Origin: Mucilaginibacter rigui
GTDB lineage: Bacteria; Bacteroidota; Bacteroidia; Sphingobacteriales; Sphingobacteriaceae
Reading direction: 5' to 3'
DNA length: 64,000 bases
Assembly: GCF_014773275.1 (NCBI RefSeq)
Contig: NZ_JACWMW010000001.1
Location: 186,001 to 250,000 of the forward strand
The translations under genes and the position numbers were made by a program. Positions 1 through 7,848 of the stretch are shown piece by piece; position 1 is the stretch's first letter; each line of letters begins with the position of its first letter. The notes under the pieces were generated by a model. It saw only the letters and a program-made list of their open reading frames with translations, was not told where the DNA came from and searched no databases.

Positions 1-534
1 ACCTTCGGGGGTGCCGGTGAATATCAGGTCGCCTTTTTTTAGGGTGATGTACTGTGATACAAAGGCAATTATGCGCTCAAAAGAAAACAGCAGATCTTTG
101 GTATTGCCCTGCTGGCGGGTTTCGCCGTTTATATCCAGTTTAAAGTTCAGGTTGTATAGGTCGGCAAATTGCGCCTTTGGCAAAAAGTTACTTACCGGGG
201 CCGAATTATCAAACGCCTTGGCCAGTTCCCAGGGCAGGCCTTTTTCTTTATGCTTAGTTTGGATGTCGCGCGCGGTGAAGTCAACCCCAAGGGCTATTTC
301 CTCAAAATAATTAGCCGCGAATTTTTCGCTGATATGCTTGCCTTCTTTGCTTACTTTTAATACCAGTTCAATCTCGTGGTGTATATCCTGCGAAAACTCG
401 GGATGGTAAAAAGGCTTGTTATCCTTTAACAGGGCGGTATCAGGCTTCATAAATATTACGGGGGTGGTAGGTACAGGGTTATTCAGCTCTTTAGCGTGTT
501 CGGCGTAGTTGCGGCCAATGGCAATTATTTTCAT
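1..534 (-). CDS. Fumarylacetoacetate hydrolase (FAH) family protein, partial
   Basis: The minus strand from an ATG at 532-534 reads open to the window edge, so the C-terminus is missing. It starts MKIIAIGRNYAEHAKEL and continues with PVIFMKPDTALL, HHEIELVLKV, GVDFTARD and LIFTGTPEG. These are hallmark blocks of the FAH/MhpD fold, whose HxxE and D/E residues bind Mg2+ or Mn2+ in the active site. The family hydrolyses or decarboxylates acyl-pyruvates and related 2-oxo acids in the cytosol. The short N-terminus, with no extra domain, fits the single-domain FAHD1/YcgM-like subgroup, which includes acylpyruvases and oxaloacetate decarboxylases. The exact substrate cannot be read from the sequence. 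Confidence 0.85.
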   Translation of the reverse strand, partial: MKIIAIGRNYAEHAKELNNPVPTTPVIFMKPDTALLKDNKPFYHPEFSQDIHHEIELVLKVSKEGKHISEKFAANYFEEIALGVDFTARDIQTKHKEKGLPWELAKAFDNSAPVSNFLPKAQFADLYNLNFKLDINGETRQQGNTKDLLFSFERIIAFVSQYITLKKGDLIFTGTPEG

Positions 535-562
535 AATGTTAATGCAATAACGCCGAAATTAT

Positions 563-610
563 AAACTCTAAATTCTAAAACCTAAAATCTACGTGTTTAA
601 ATTCTAAAAA
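563..610. repeat. Degenerate CTAAATTCTAAAA word repeat
   Basis: Between the FAH gene and the next gene is an iterated word: CTCTAAATTCTAAAACC, then TAAAATCTACG, then TTTAAATTCTAAAA. It resembles the words at 58321-58354 and 58417-58459. It is a low-complexity degenerate repeat with no coding potential. Confidence 0.5.
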
Positions 611-670
611 GAGGAGGAGGATACAAGTTGTGCTTATCAAAAAAACACCCCTTTCGTAAGGCATGGGGGC

Positions 671-1174
671 TTACAGAACCGAGATGCGGGTGTTTACAGA
701 TTCGGTACCAACAACAATCCTTACAAAATAAAAACCGCGTGATAGTTTATTGCTGATGTTGTAGCTGATGTTTTGCTCGCCAAACTCAACCCTTTGCGAA
801 AACAGGGTAAGTACATTGTTACCCAGTACATCCATCACATTTACGTTAACGTAGGCATTACGCGATACATTGTACTTCACATTAAGCACATCGGTAACCG
901 GGATAGGGTAAACTTTTACGTTGGTAACCAACTTATCATCGGGCCGGGCAAGGTTTATTTTGGCGTTAGATGTAGCGGCAGGTTTTAACGGGGGCAGGGC
1001 TAAATGCAAGCCGTTTTTAAAATAAGAAGTTTTGGCCGGCTTGTATTTTAGTGTACGCAGGTATGAACTATCGCTTTTTTGAGCGTTAACCCCTCTTGCA
1101 AGCGCAAAATTTACCAGTATTGCCAGCGCAATTATGGTAAACCTGGAAGTAGCAAAAGTAGATCTTAGACTCAT
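671..1174 (-). CDS. T9SS type A sorting domain protein (minimal, no cargo domain)
   Basis: This 167-residue exported protein has a signal peptide at about residues 1-31 (basic start, hydrophobic stretch, cleavage near VNAQ). A low-complexity linker covers about 32-85. Residues 86-167 form a type A C-terminal sorting domain, with VKVYPIPVTDVLNVKY, NVMDVLGNNV, GFYFVRI and a final short beta-strand. In Bacteroidota this domain directs proteins across the outer membrane by type IX secretion, after which it is normally cleaved. Unusually, there is almost no passenger: once the signal and sorting domain are removed, only about 55 residues remain. The -7 element at 1191-1198 supports the start at 1174. 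It could be a small secreted peptide or the remnant of a larger protein. Confidence 0.8.
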   Translation of the reverse strand: MSLRSTFATSRFTIIALAILVNFALARGVNAQKSDSSYLRTLKYKPAKTSYFKNGLHLALPPLKPAATSNAKINLARPDDKLVTNVKVYPIPVTDVLNVKYNVSRNAYVNVNVMDVLGNNVLTLFSQRVEFGEQNISYNISNKLSRGFYFVRIVVGTESVNTRISVL

Positions 1175-1190
1175 ATTAAAATATTCTTTG

Positions 1191-1198
1191 CAAAAGTA
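1191..1198 (-). promoter_or_regulatory. -7 element TACTTTTG for the T9SS-domain gene
   Basis: On the minus strand TACTTTTG matches the Bacteroidota TAnnTTTG consensus and lies 16 nt upstream of the ATG at 1174. No well-spaced TTG -33 element is seen. Confidence 0.55.
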
Positions 1199-1321
1199 TA
1201 AATATTGCGTTCAACACCTCATAATGTTATGAATATATAAATACTTTTAACAATTTTTAACAAAATAAGGTTTTATTAGTTATTTTAAATTATAGACTTA
1301 TACGATTAAACTTAGTTTAAG

Positions 1322-1349
1322 TTGTAAATGGATTTTTTTAATAGTTTTG
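1322..1349 (+). promoter_or_regulatory. Promoter of the kup remnant (TTG-N17-TAGTTTTG)
   Basis: TTG at 1322-1324 and TAGTTTTG at 1342-1349 are 17 nt apart, a full match to the Bacteroidota promoter. They lie 18 nt upstream of the GTG at 1368. I see no comparable element directly ahead of the intact kup, so kup may depend on this promoter. Confidence 0.65.
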
Positions 1350-1367
1350 TATCCTTTTTAAATTAGA

Positions 1368-1763
1368 GTGTCAAATCATAAAGATCTGCAAAAACTTTCA
1401 GCCCCGGGGCTGCTTCCTGGTTTAGGAATAATCTATGGATATGCGGGTACATCACCTTTGTATGTTTTTGCAGCTGTAAACAGCATAACCCCAGTCTCAG
1501 AAAAATTATCGCCCGGCGGGGTTTCACTTAATTTTTGGATACCTGCCCTGCAAACCCTTAAATATATTGTAACTACATTGGGTGCCTTTAACAGATTGGT
1601 GATGAAGAATGTATTATTTATATATGTACAATTAAAAAGGATAAGTTTATCAGAAGAGCGTAACTTTACGCCCGATATGAGGTTTATAAATATTGAAAAA
1701 ATACCACTAATGTTTACATCTCCTGGTAGTATTGTAATTGGCAGGGTAAACGTATCATCATAA
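1368..1763 (+). pseudogene. Internally deleted kup paralogue (mini-Kup remnant)
   Basis: This 131-codon frame is a cut-down copy of the kup gene directly downstream. Its first ~80 residues (DLQKLSA, LGIIYG, GTSPLYVF, GGVSL, FW, LKYIVTTL) align with Kup residues 1-83. Its last ~50 residues (FIY, KRISLSEERNF, IEKIPLMFTSP) align with the extreme Kup C-terminus (about 603-654). Some 520 residues, covering nearly all membrane segments, are missing. It also starts at GTG. The frame has stayed open across the junction and has its own promoter and a terminator-like hairpin. It cannot form a K+ pore, so I call it a pseudogene. A regulatory fragment or expressed peptide is possible but unproven. Confidence 0.8.
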
Positions 1764-1774
1764 TAAGCATAAGG

Positions 1775-1799
1775 GCCTGGTTGAAAAAACCGGGCTTTT
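1775..1799 (+). terminator. Terminator-like hairpin between kup remnant and kup
   Basis: Arms GCCTGGTT (1775-1782) and AACCGGGC (1788-1795), with one G-T pair, are followed by TTTT. It lies 12 nt after the remnant's stop and 27 nt before kup, so readthrough here could control kup expression. Confidence 0.5.
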
Positions 1800-1825
1800 A
1801 TGCTGGAAAATAAATTAATAAAATT

Positions 1826-3790
1826 GTGTCAAGTCAAAAAGATCTGCAAAAATTATCGGCCGCCGGGTTGCTGATAAGTTTAGGAATAATTTACGGCGAT
1901 ATTGGTACATCACCATTATATGTATTTAAGGCTATTGTTGGCCAGGAGCATTCTAATTTTTCGCAACGTATCTCAGAAACGCTGGTGCTTGGAGGCGTAT
2001 CCCTTATTTTTTGGACGCTTACGCTGCAAACCACTTTAAAATATGTTGTTATAACCCTGCGGGCCGATAATAAAGGCGAGGGGGGCATTTTCTCCCTGTT
2101 CTCGTTAGTGCGCCGCAAGGCTAAATGGTTAATTGTGCCGGCCATATTAGGCGGCTGTGCCCTGCTTGCCGATGGTATAATAACCCCGCCAATTACCATA
2201 TCGTCTGCCATTGAGGGATTACGTACCTATTACCCCGAATTACCAACCGTACAAATAGTGATCGCTATTATTGCCGCGTTGTTCATCATCCAGCAGTTTG
2301 GTACATCGCTGGTAGGCAAGGCCTTTGGCCCTATGATGTTTATTTGGTTTACCATGATGGGCGTTTTGGGCGTAAGCTATATTGTAAAGATGCCGATGAT
2401 ATTAAAGGCATTCAATCCATATTATGCCTATCAATTACTTACCAGTAATTATAATGCATTCATAATTCTGGGCGCGGTGTTTTTATGTACTACCGGGGCC
2501 GAAGCTTTATACTCCGACCTTGGGCATTGCGGGCGCAAAAACATCCAGATAAGCTGGATCTATGTAAAAACCTGTTTAATACTCAATTACCTGGGCCAGG
2601 CGGTTTGGCTGTTACAACATACCGGCCAATCAATAGACCTGAACGCTAATAACCCCTTTTACCAAATTATGCCGCAGGGCTTCCTGATATTTGGTATTGG
2701 TATAGCTACTATAGCTGCTATTATTGCCAGCCAGGCTTTAATATCGGGCTCGTTTACGCTTATTGCCGAGGCGGTAAGATTAAACCTCTGGCCAAAAGTA
2801 CGTATCAATTACCCATCAGAGCAAAAGGGCCAGTTATATGTACCCAGCATCAACTGGATACTTTGTGCAGGTTGTATTGGTGTTGTATTATTGTTTCAGC
2901 ATTCGGCCAGGATGGAGGCCGCATACGGTTTAAGTATTACGGTTGCCATGCTGATGACAACCATACTGGTATCGAAATTTTTGCAGCGTAAAAAAGTACC
3001 TGCTTACATTATCGGTTCGTTTTTAGCGGTTTACCTGCTTATAGAGGGTACATTTTTATTAGGTAACCTGGTTAAGTTTATTCATGGCGGCTGGTTCACA
3101 TTATCAATTGGTTTGGTGCTGTTTATTATTATGTGGACCTGGCACACTGCCCGCAAAATAAAGAACCGCTACGTGAAGTTTATTGAGATTGACGATTACT
3201 TCAACATTATTAAAGAGATGAGCGAGGATGAGAGCGTGCCAAAGTATGCTTCGCAACTGGTGTATTTAACCAGCGCCAACTTTAACTCCGAGATAGAATC
3301 AAAGATCATTTACTCGATATTGCAAAAGCAGCCTAAACGCGCCGACGTTTACTGGCTGGTACACGTTGATGTGGTGGATGAACCTTACAAAAGCGAGTAC
3401 GAGGTTGATTTCCTGGTGCCGGGCAAACTTATCCGTATCGACTTTAAACTTGGGTTTAGGGTTGAGCAACAAATAAACCTGCTGTTCCGCAAGGTTGTAG
3501 AGGACCTGGTGAAAAACGGGGAGATTGATATTACCAGCCAGTACAAATCATTAAACAAGCACAAAATTGTAGGCGATTTTAGGTTTGTAGTGATAGAGAA
3601 AGTATTGTCGCGTTCACATAACCTGTCGTTTTACGAGAAGGTAATTATGTTTATATATACCGAGTTTAAAAAGATAAGCCTTTCTGAGGAACGCAACTTT
3701 GGCCTCGACCTGAGTTTTGTTACGGTTGAAAAGGTACCGCTGATGCTCACATCGCCCGAGAGTGTGAAAATTGAGCGGGTAAAGCACTAA
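1826..3790 (+). CDS. kup: Kup/HAK/KT-family potassium uptake transporter
   Basis: At 654 residues this is full length for the family. It starts at GTG. The N-terminal motif GIIYGDIGTSPLYVF and the later GEGGIFSL, ADGIITPPI, TTGAEALYSDLGH and LISGSF blocks are diagnostic of Kup. About 12 membrane segments occupy residues 1-450, followed by a ~200-residue cytosolic domain ending KISLSEERNFG...VEKVPLMLTSPESVKIERVKH. Kup proteins import K+ with protons across the inner membrane. It follows a deleted paralogue whose promoter may also drive it, and a strong hairpin terminator follows the gene. Confidence 0.95.
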   Translation: MSSQKDLQKLSAAGLLISLGIIYGDIGTSPLYVFKAIVGQEHSNFSQRISETLVLGGVSLIFWTLTLQTTLKYVVITLRADNKGEGGIFSLFSLVRRKAKWLIVPAILGGCALLADGIITPPITISSAIEGLRTYYPELPTVQIVIAIIAALFIIQQFGTSLVGKAFGPMMFIWFTMMGVLGVSYIVKMPMILKAFNPYYAYQLLTSNYNAFIILGAVFLCTTGAEALYSDLGHCGRKNIQISWIYVKTCLILNYLGQAVWLLQHTGQSIDLNANNPFYQIMPQGFLIFGIGIATIAAIIASQALISGSFTLIAEAVRLNLWPKVRINYPSEQKGQLYVPSINWILCAGCIGVVLLFQHSARMEAAYGLSITVAMLMTTILVSKFLQRKKVPAYIIGSFLAVYLLIEGTFLLGNLVKFIHGGWFTLSIGLVLFIIMWTWHTARKIKNRYVKFIEIDDYFNIIKEMSEDESVPKYASQLVYLTSANFNSEIESKIIYSILQKQPKRADVYWLVHVDVVDEPYKSEYEVDFLVPGKLIRIDFKLGFRVEQQINLLFRKVVEDLVKNGEIDITSQYKSLNKHKIVGDFRFVVIEKVLSRSHNLSFYEKVIMFIYTEFKKISLSEERNFGLDLSFVTVEKVPLMLTSPESVKIERVKH

Positions 3791-3811
3791 ACGTGCTTTC
3801 GGATAAAGTTT

Positions 3812-3840
3812 AAGGGCGTTACATTTGTAGCGCCCTTTTT
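3812..3840 (+). terminator. Rho-independent terminator of kup
   Basis: A 12-bp stem pairs 3812-3823 (AAGGGCGTTACA) with 3826-3837 (TGTAGCGCCCTT), with one G-T pair. A run of T follows. It sits 21 nt after the kup stop codon. Confidence 0.8.
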
Positions 3841-4036
3841 TGTGCTCGCTTAATTGAGGCAACATTGCAGTAAGCCTAAGTTAGGAAAAAAGCCGTGGCT
3901 ATGTGCCATTCCATCCCAACGGGAGGGCGCAGTGAGGGGTTAAGCGATAATAGTTAACTGAGCCTCTCCATACCATTACATCCAATCCAACCTCTCCCCG
4001 GGGAGCGGGCTATTGCCATTACCCGTTCCACGGCTA
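3841..4036. other. Non-coding stretch between convergent genes
   Basis: About 200 nt without a credible gene. An 8-nt inverted pair, AGCCGTGG (3891-3898) and CCACGGCT (4028-4035), brackets most of it, and the interior contains the palindromic CTCCCCGGGGAG. It may be a decayed intergenic repeat element, but I found no second copy here. Confidence 0.35.
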
Positions 4037-4066
4037 AACAAAAAATGCCGGTAAGGAACCGGCATT
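4037..4066 (-). terminator. Terminator of the APC permease gene
   Basis: AATGCCGGT (4044-4052) and ACCGGCATT (4058-4066) form a 9-bp perfect stem. Read on the minus strand it ends in a T run. It lies 55 nt beyond the permease stop codon. Confidence 0.75.
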
Positions 4067-4120
4067 AATAATTGGTATATTTAGAATATGCATTATTGGC
4101 GAATACACCAACATTCATTA

Positions 4121-5839
4121 TTATCTCTTCAAATGTGCGTTTTCGGGTTTGCCTAATACACTGTGTTTGTAGCCATAGGTAAAGTAAATTACCAGGCCTA
4201 TAATAAGCCACCCCAGGAAACGGATCCAGCTTTCGTATTCAAGTTCGGCCATCAGGTAAAAGCAGCTTACAAGGCCTAAAACGGGTATAAGCGATAGCTT
4301 CTTAATAAAGGCCAGTACGGTTAATGTAGCCGAGAGTAGTATGAATAAAAAGTACGGAAACTTTTGATGCAGGTTATCGCCACTAAACAGGTTTACAATG
4401 TTATGCCTGAAAAAGTATGCCCCTATAATGAACAGGGTAGGCACTATCCACTGCGAGTTAATATACGGCAGGTGAAACTTGCCTTTTACGGCAGCCTCGC
4501 GGGGTAATAAAAGCACGCCGCCGCAAACAAGTACAAAAGCAAATAATGTACCTATGCTGGTAAGGTTGGTAACCTCGGTAAGGTTTAAAAATAATGCAGG
4601 TATAGCCACCACAAAACCGGTAATAATGGTAGCGAATGATGGCGTGTGGAATTTAGGGTGGATGCGTGAAAACGCTTTCGGCAATAAACCGTCACGGCTC
4701 ATGCTCATCCAGATGCGTGGCTGGCCCAACTGAAATATCAGCAATACACTGGCGGTAGCAATAACCGCGCTTATAGATATTACATAACTGATGTTTTTTA
4801 AGCCAACTTTAGCAAATACATAAGCCAACGGGTCGCCTACCTGCAGGTCTTTATAATTAACCATGCCGGTTAAAACAAGTGCTATCAGGATGTATAGAAC
4901 GGTACAGATAATAAGCGAATAGATCATGCCACGGGGCAAGTCGCGCTGCGGGTTATTACATTCCTCGGCAGTGGTTGATATGGCATCAAAACCAATGTAG
5001 GCGAAGAAAACACCCGATACGCCTTTCATTACACCGCTAAAGCCGTTAGGTAAAAACGGGTGCCAGTTGGCTGGTGTAACATAAAAAAAGCCGATAACGA
5101 TAACCGCAATAACAATGGCCACTTTTAAATATACCATGGCATTGGTAGCCTTTTTGGTTTCGCGGATGCCGATATAAACCAAGTAGGTAATTACAAATAC
5201 GATGGCCAGCGCGGGTATATTGGCTATAAATTTAATATTACCACTGCCGGGCGCTGTAGCCCATGCAGAGGCGGCAATGCGCATACGCTCGGTAATATCG
5301 GCCACATGGCCGCCGGCGGTAAGCTGCTGGATCTTCTCGTGCGCGGTAAAGGCCGAAAAGTAATCCATAGTAAGATAGGTAGGCATATGGATCTTGAAAC
5401 CCTCCAACAGGTTCACAAAATACTCGCTCCATGATATGGCTACGGCTATATTACCGATGGCATATTCCATTAACAAGTCCCAGCCGATGATCCAGGCGAT
5501 GAGTTCACCAAAAGAAGCATAGGCATAGGTATAGGCGCTGCCCGCAACCGGGATACGTGAGGCAAATTCTGCGTAGCACAAAGCCGAAAACCCGCAGGTA
5601 ATGGCTGTAATAACAAATAAGATACTTACGCCCGGCCCACCCTGGAAAGAGGCTTCGCCTATGGTTGAGAAGATACCTGCGCCAACAACGGCTGCTATAC
5701 CCATCAGGGTAAGATCTTTTACGTTTAATGCTTTTTCAAGTTGGGAAGCGGTGCCCGGGTGCTCACTATCGCTAAAACCGCTGGCAACATCAGCCAGTAT
5801 TTTAGAAACAGATTTTCTGCGAAATATACTTCTCGACAT
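4121..5839 (-). CDS. APC-superfamily amino acid permease (cationic amino acid transporter-like)
   Basis: This 572-residue inner-membrane protein has about 12 hydrophobic segments and the helix-1 signature MGIAAVVGAGIFSTIGEAS (near residues 47-65). That GAGIF unwound motif binds substrate amino and carboxyl groups in APC transporters. GPGVSILFVITAITCGFSALCYAEFASRIPVAGSAYTY and the block FFAYIGFDAISTTAEECNNPQRDLPRGMI follow, both typical of the CAT/YfnA branch. It probably takes up amino acids with protons or sodium. The substrate cannot be fixed, although the CAT-like branch often prefers cationic residues. The start has a -7 element 28 nt upstream. Confidence 0.9.
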   Translation of the reverse strand: MSRSIFRRKSVSKILADVASGFSDSEHPGTASQLEKALNVKDLTLMGIAAVVGAGIFSTIGEASFQGGPGVSILFVITAITCGFSALCYAEFASRIPVAGSAYTYAYASFGELIAWIIGWDLLMEYAIGNIAVAISWSEYFVNLLEGFKIHMPTYLTMDYFSAFTAHEKIQQLTAGGHVADITERMRIAASAWATAPGSGNIKFIANIPALAIVFVITYLVYIGIRETKKATNAMVYLKVAIVIAVIVIGFFYVTPANWHPFLPNGFSGVMKGVSGVFFAYIGFDAISTTAEECNNPQRDLPRGMIYSLIICTVLYILIALVLTGMVNYKDLQVGDPLAYVFAKVGLKNISYVISISAVIATASVLLIFQLGQPRIWMSMSRDGLLPKAFSRIHPKFHTPSFATIITGFVVAIPALFLNLTEVTNLTSIGTLFAFVLVCGGVLLLPREAAVKGKFHLPYINSQWIVPTLFIIGAYFFRHNIVNLFSGDNLHQKFPYFLFILLSATLTVLAFIKKLSLIPVLGLVSCFYLMAELEYESWIRFLGWLIIGLVIYFTYGYKHSVLGKPENAHLKR

Positions 5840-5867
5840 GTAATTTGGTCAGTTAACTTTTTAAACT

Positions 5868-5875
5868 CAAACATA
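5868..5875 (-). promoter_or_regulatory. -7 element TATGTTTG of the permease gene
   Basis: TATGTTTG on the minus strand matches TAnnTTTG and lies 28 nt upstream of the ATG at 5839. It is divergent from the PAP2 promoter. Confidence 0.5.
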
Positions 5876-5884
5876 ACCATTTTT

Positions 5885-5913
5885 TTGCATTGAAAAAGTA
5901 TATGCTTACTTTG
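5885..5913 (+). promoter_or_regulatory. Promoter of the PAP2 gene, abutting the start codon
   Basis: TTG at 5885-5887 and TTACTTTG at 5906-5913 are separated by 18 nt; the -7 box differs from consensus at one position. Its last base is also the first base of a possible GTG start (5913) and lies only 5 nt from the ATG at 5919. This argues for the ATG and a leaderless transcript. Confidence 0.5.
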
Positions 5914-5918
5914 TGCCG

Positions 5919-6575
5919 ATGAATACAGGCGCAAAAGATGTTTTACACAAAATACGCTACCTTTTTATTCCCTATATTTTTATACTGTGCGCCTGCCTTA
6001 TTATTAAACTGCTGTATACACGGCATGATATTTATTTCGCTATAAACGGCTTCCATACGGTTTTTTTAGACAGCGTAGAACCCTACATCACTTATATAGG
6101 CGATGGTGTTACCATAATCATTATATCGGCCATAGTGGCGCTGTGTAATTACCGGGCATCATTCCTGCTCATTACCAGTTATGCTTTAACCGCCCTTACA
6201 GCGCAGATACTGAAATACAGTTTTGATATGCCACGGCCAAAGGTTTATTTCGCTAACGAACTGGACAAGATCCATTTTGTAAAGGGGCTTTATATATTAT
6301 CAGTGCATAGTTTCCCCTCGGGGCATACGGTTACAGCGTTTTCGGCAGGAGTGGTGATAACTTACCTGGCCAGGAATAAAGCCTGGGGAGTGTTATTGTT
6401 ATTTGTGGCGCTAATGGTTGCTTACTCGCGCATGTACCTAAGCCAGCATTTTTTTGAGGATGTTACCGTGGGCTCGGTTGTAGGGGTATTGGTAACTTTT
6501 TTGTGGTTAAGTTATATCGATAGAAAACAGTTTATAAACAGCCCCCGGTGGAACCGGGGACTGCTGAAAAAATAA
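5919..6575 (+). CDS. PAP2-superfamily membrane phosphatase
   Basis: The protein has 219 residues and about six membrane segments. All three phosphatase motifs are present: K99..RP (KYSFDMPRP), PSGH (133-136) and SR..H..D (S170-R171, H177, D181). They form the vanadium-haloperoxidase-like site that removes phosphate from lipid phosphates such as phosphatidic acid or undecaprenyl pyrophosphate at the outer face of the inner membrane. A GTG six bases upstream (5913) is in frame but overlaps the predicted -7 element, so ATG 5919 is preferred. Whether it recycles undecaprenyl pyrophosphate, dephosphorylates lipid A or acts on phosphatidylglycerol phosphate is undecided. It converges tightly with the next gene. 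Confidence 0.88.
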   Translation: MNTGAKDVLHKIRYLFIPYIFILCACLIIKLLYTRHDIYFAINGFHTVFLDSVEPYITYIGDGVTIIIISAIVALCNYRASFLLITSYALTALTAQILKYSFDMPRPKVYFANELDKIHFVKGLYILSVHSFPSGHTVTAFSAGVVITYLARNKAWGVLLLFVALMVAYSRMYLSQHFFEDVTVGSVVGVLVTFLWLSYIDRKQFINSPRWNRGLLKK

Positions 6576-6577
6576 GG

Positions 6578-7237
6578 TTATACCTGTTCTAACTGTTGTC
6601 TCTTTTTCTTGCGGGCAACCAGTACAATTATTAAAATAATAAGAAGAGCACCACCGCCATAAATGCCAATTTTAGCTGCTGGCGATAATCCTTTTGCGTT
6701 TGAAAGGTATTGATCTGTACGCTTTAATTCCGGCGAAACCCTGATAGAGCTGGAGTAAGCCTTATACTCATCTTTCATTACATCCTTGTGCAAAGCCGCA
6801 TAATAATACTCAAAGGTGTAGGTTACATCCTGTGTGTATATGATAATAAAGTTACGGATCTGAAGGCCTGCACCCTGGTCGGTTTGCAACTCAAATGTTT
6901 TTGCCTTTAGATGGCTAATAGTAGTATCGCGCACATTTAAGGTGTGGCCATCGGCCTGGCCTTTAATGCCTTTAATATAATCCTGCAATACCTTGTTCAG
7001 GTCGCGTTCTTTTTTAAGCGGCTCGTTATTTTTGGCATTGGGTGCACGTATAACAACCATGTAGCCATACTGGGCGTTGCCAGAATATATGGATTGGCCG
7101 AGCGTATCTTTCTTAGTGAATTTTTCAGGTAAGGAAACGGTAACCAGACTATCTATCTTAACCGGTTTTAATGGGGTTTGTGCAAAGCCTGCCGTTGCTA
7201 ACAGCACCAGGCTAAACATTACAAGTATCTTTTTCAT
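6578..7237 (-). CDS. Exported protein with C-terminal membrane anchor, unknown function
   Basis: This 219-residue protein begins with a signal peptide (MKKILVMFSLVLLATAGFAQ). A mixed alpha/beta region of about 160 residues follows, containing SLPEKFTKKDTL, YGYMVVIRAP and KTFELQTDQGAGLQIRNFIIIYTQDVTYTFEYYYA. Near residues 190-207 lies a hydrophobic segment (IGIYGGGALLIILIIVLVA), followed immediately by RKKKRQQ. The middle part has the feel of PsbP/DcrB-like domains, which measure short-term changes after stress, but I cannot confirm this. The topology predicts a periplasmic domain tethered to the inner membrane. It lies 3 nt from the end of the PAP2 gene, tail to tail. Confidence 0.75.
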   Translation of the reverse strand: MKKILVMFSLVLLATAGFAQTPLKPVKIDSLVTVSLPEKFTKKDTLGQSIYSGNAQYGYMVVIRAPNAKNNEPLKKERDLNKVLQDYIKGIKGQADGHTLNVRDTTISHLKAKTFELQTDQGAGLQIRNFIIIYTQDVTYTFEYYYAALHKDVMKDEYKAYSSSIRVSPELKRTDQYLSNAKGLSPAAKIGIYGGGALLIILIIVLVARKKKRQQLEQV

Positions 7238-7313
7238 AGATAATTAAACCTATAAAACACATATAAGTTTTAATATGTATAGAAATAGTGGTTTGGGTAA
7301 TAAGGTAACGTGC

Positions 7314-7802
7314 TTATTTATTGAGCTTTAGTACCCGTGCCCGGTTGTACTGTTGCAGTAGTATCGGGCTTATATTGTAGATGATATTGGCAAGCATGAT
7401 AATGACGAAAAATGCGTAATGCATGGTAATAATAGCATAAATGGCGCTGAGCAGGAAGAAAGTAAAACACAGCAAGTGGTAACGCTCGTACATTACAATG
7501 GTACGCATATAGGCCGCGGCATTGGCCTTATCTTTTATTAATTTATACTGCGGATTATTTTTGCGGATAAACCTGGTGGCATACTCACCATTTTGCACCA
7601 GCTTACGGATAAACTTTACACCCAGCGCCTCATAAAACTTTGGGCTATGGCTTAATTGCAAAACTTTAGCAGGGATAAGCAGACTTAAAAAACTAAGTAG
7701 GATAAGTACATAAAGCAATTGCGTGGAATTGGCGGCCATCCAAAACCCTATAACCGGGATAAAGCAGAGGATGGTCCAAAAGAAGTTGATTGCCTGGTTC
7801 AT
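7314..7802 (-). CDS. Small membrane protein resembling CrtO-type glycosyl-diaponeurosporenoate acyltransferases
   Basis: The protein has 162 residues and four hydrophobic segments. The middle reads YEALGVKFIRKLVQNG, then YMRTIVMYERYHLL, and the end reads NIIYNISPILLQQYNRARVLKL. The N..P..QxYNRxR ending and the E-R-x-H core resemble the CrtO family, which acylates glycosylated carotenoids in staphylococci and is widespread as an unassigned membrane family in Bacteroidota. No carotenoid genes are nearby, so the substrate is unknown. A hairpin terminator separates it from the upstream peptidase, so it is probably transcribed on its own. Confidence 0.7.
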   Translation of the reverse strand: MNQAINFFWTILCFIPVIGFWMAANSTQLLYVLILLSFLSLLIPAKVLQLSHSPKFYEALGVKFIRKLVQNGEYATRFIRKNNPQYKLIKDKANAAAYMRTIVMYERYHLLCFTFFLLSAIYAIITMHYAFFVIIMLANIIYNISPILLQQYNRARVLKLNK

Positions 7803-7812
7803 GACGTAATAT

Positions 7813-7841
7813 ACAAAAAGAGCCTCCTTGTTACAGGAGGC
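7813..7841 (-). terminator. Terminator of the M3 peptidase gene
   Basis: GCCTCCT (7822-7828) and AGGAGGC (7835-7841) form a 7-bp stem that runs into a T tract on the minus strand. It lies 8 nt after the peptidase stop. Confidence 0.7.
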
Positions 7842-7848
7842 CCTTGCT

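Noticed and set aside
5913..5918. GTG at 5913 as start of the PAP2 gene.
   Set aside because: It overlaps the predicted -7 element, so it could not be in the transcript; ATG 5919 is preferred.
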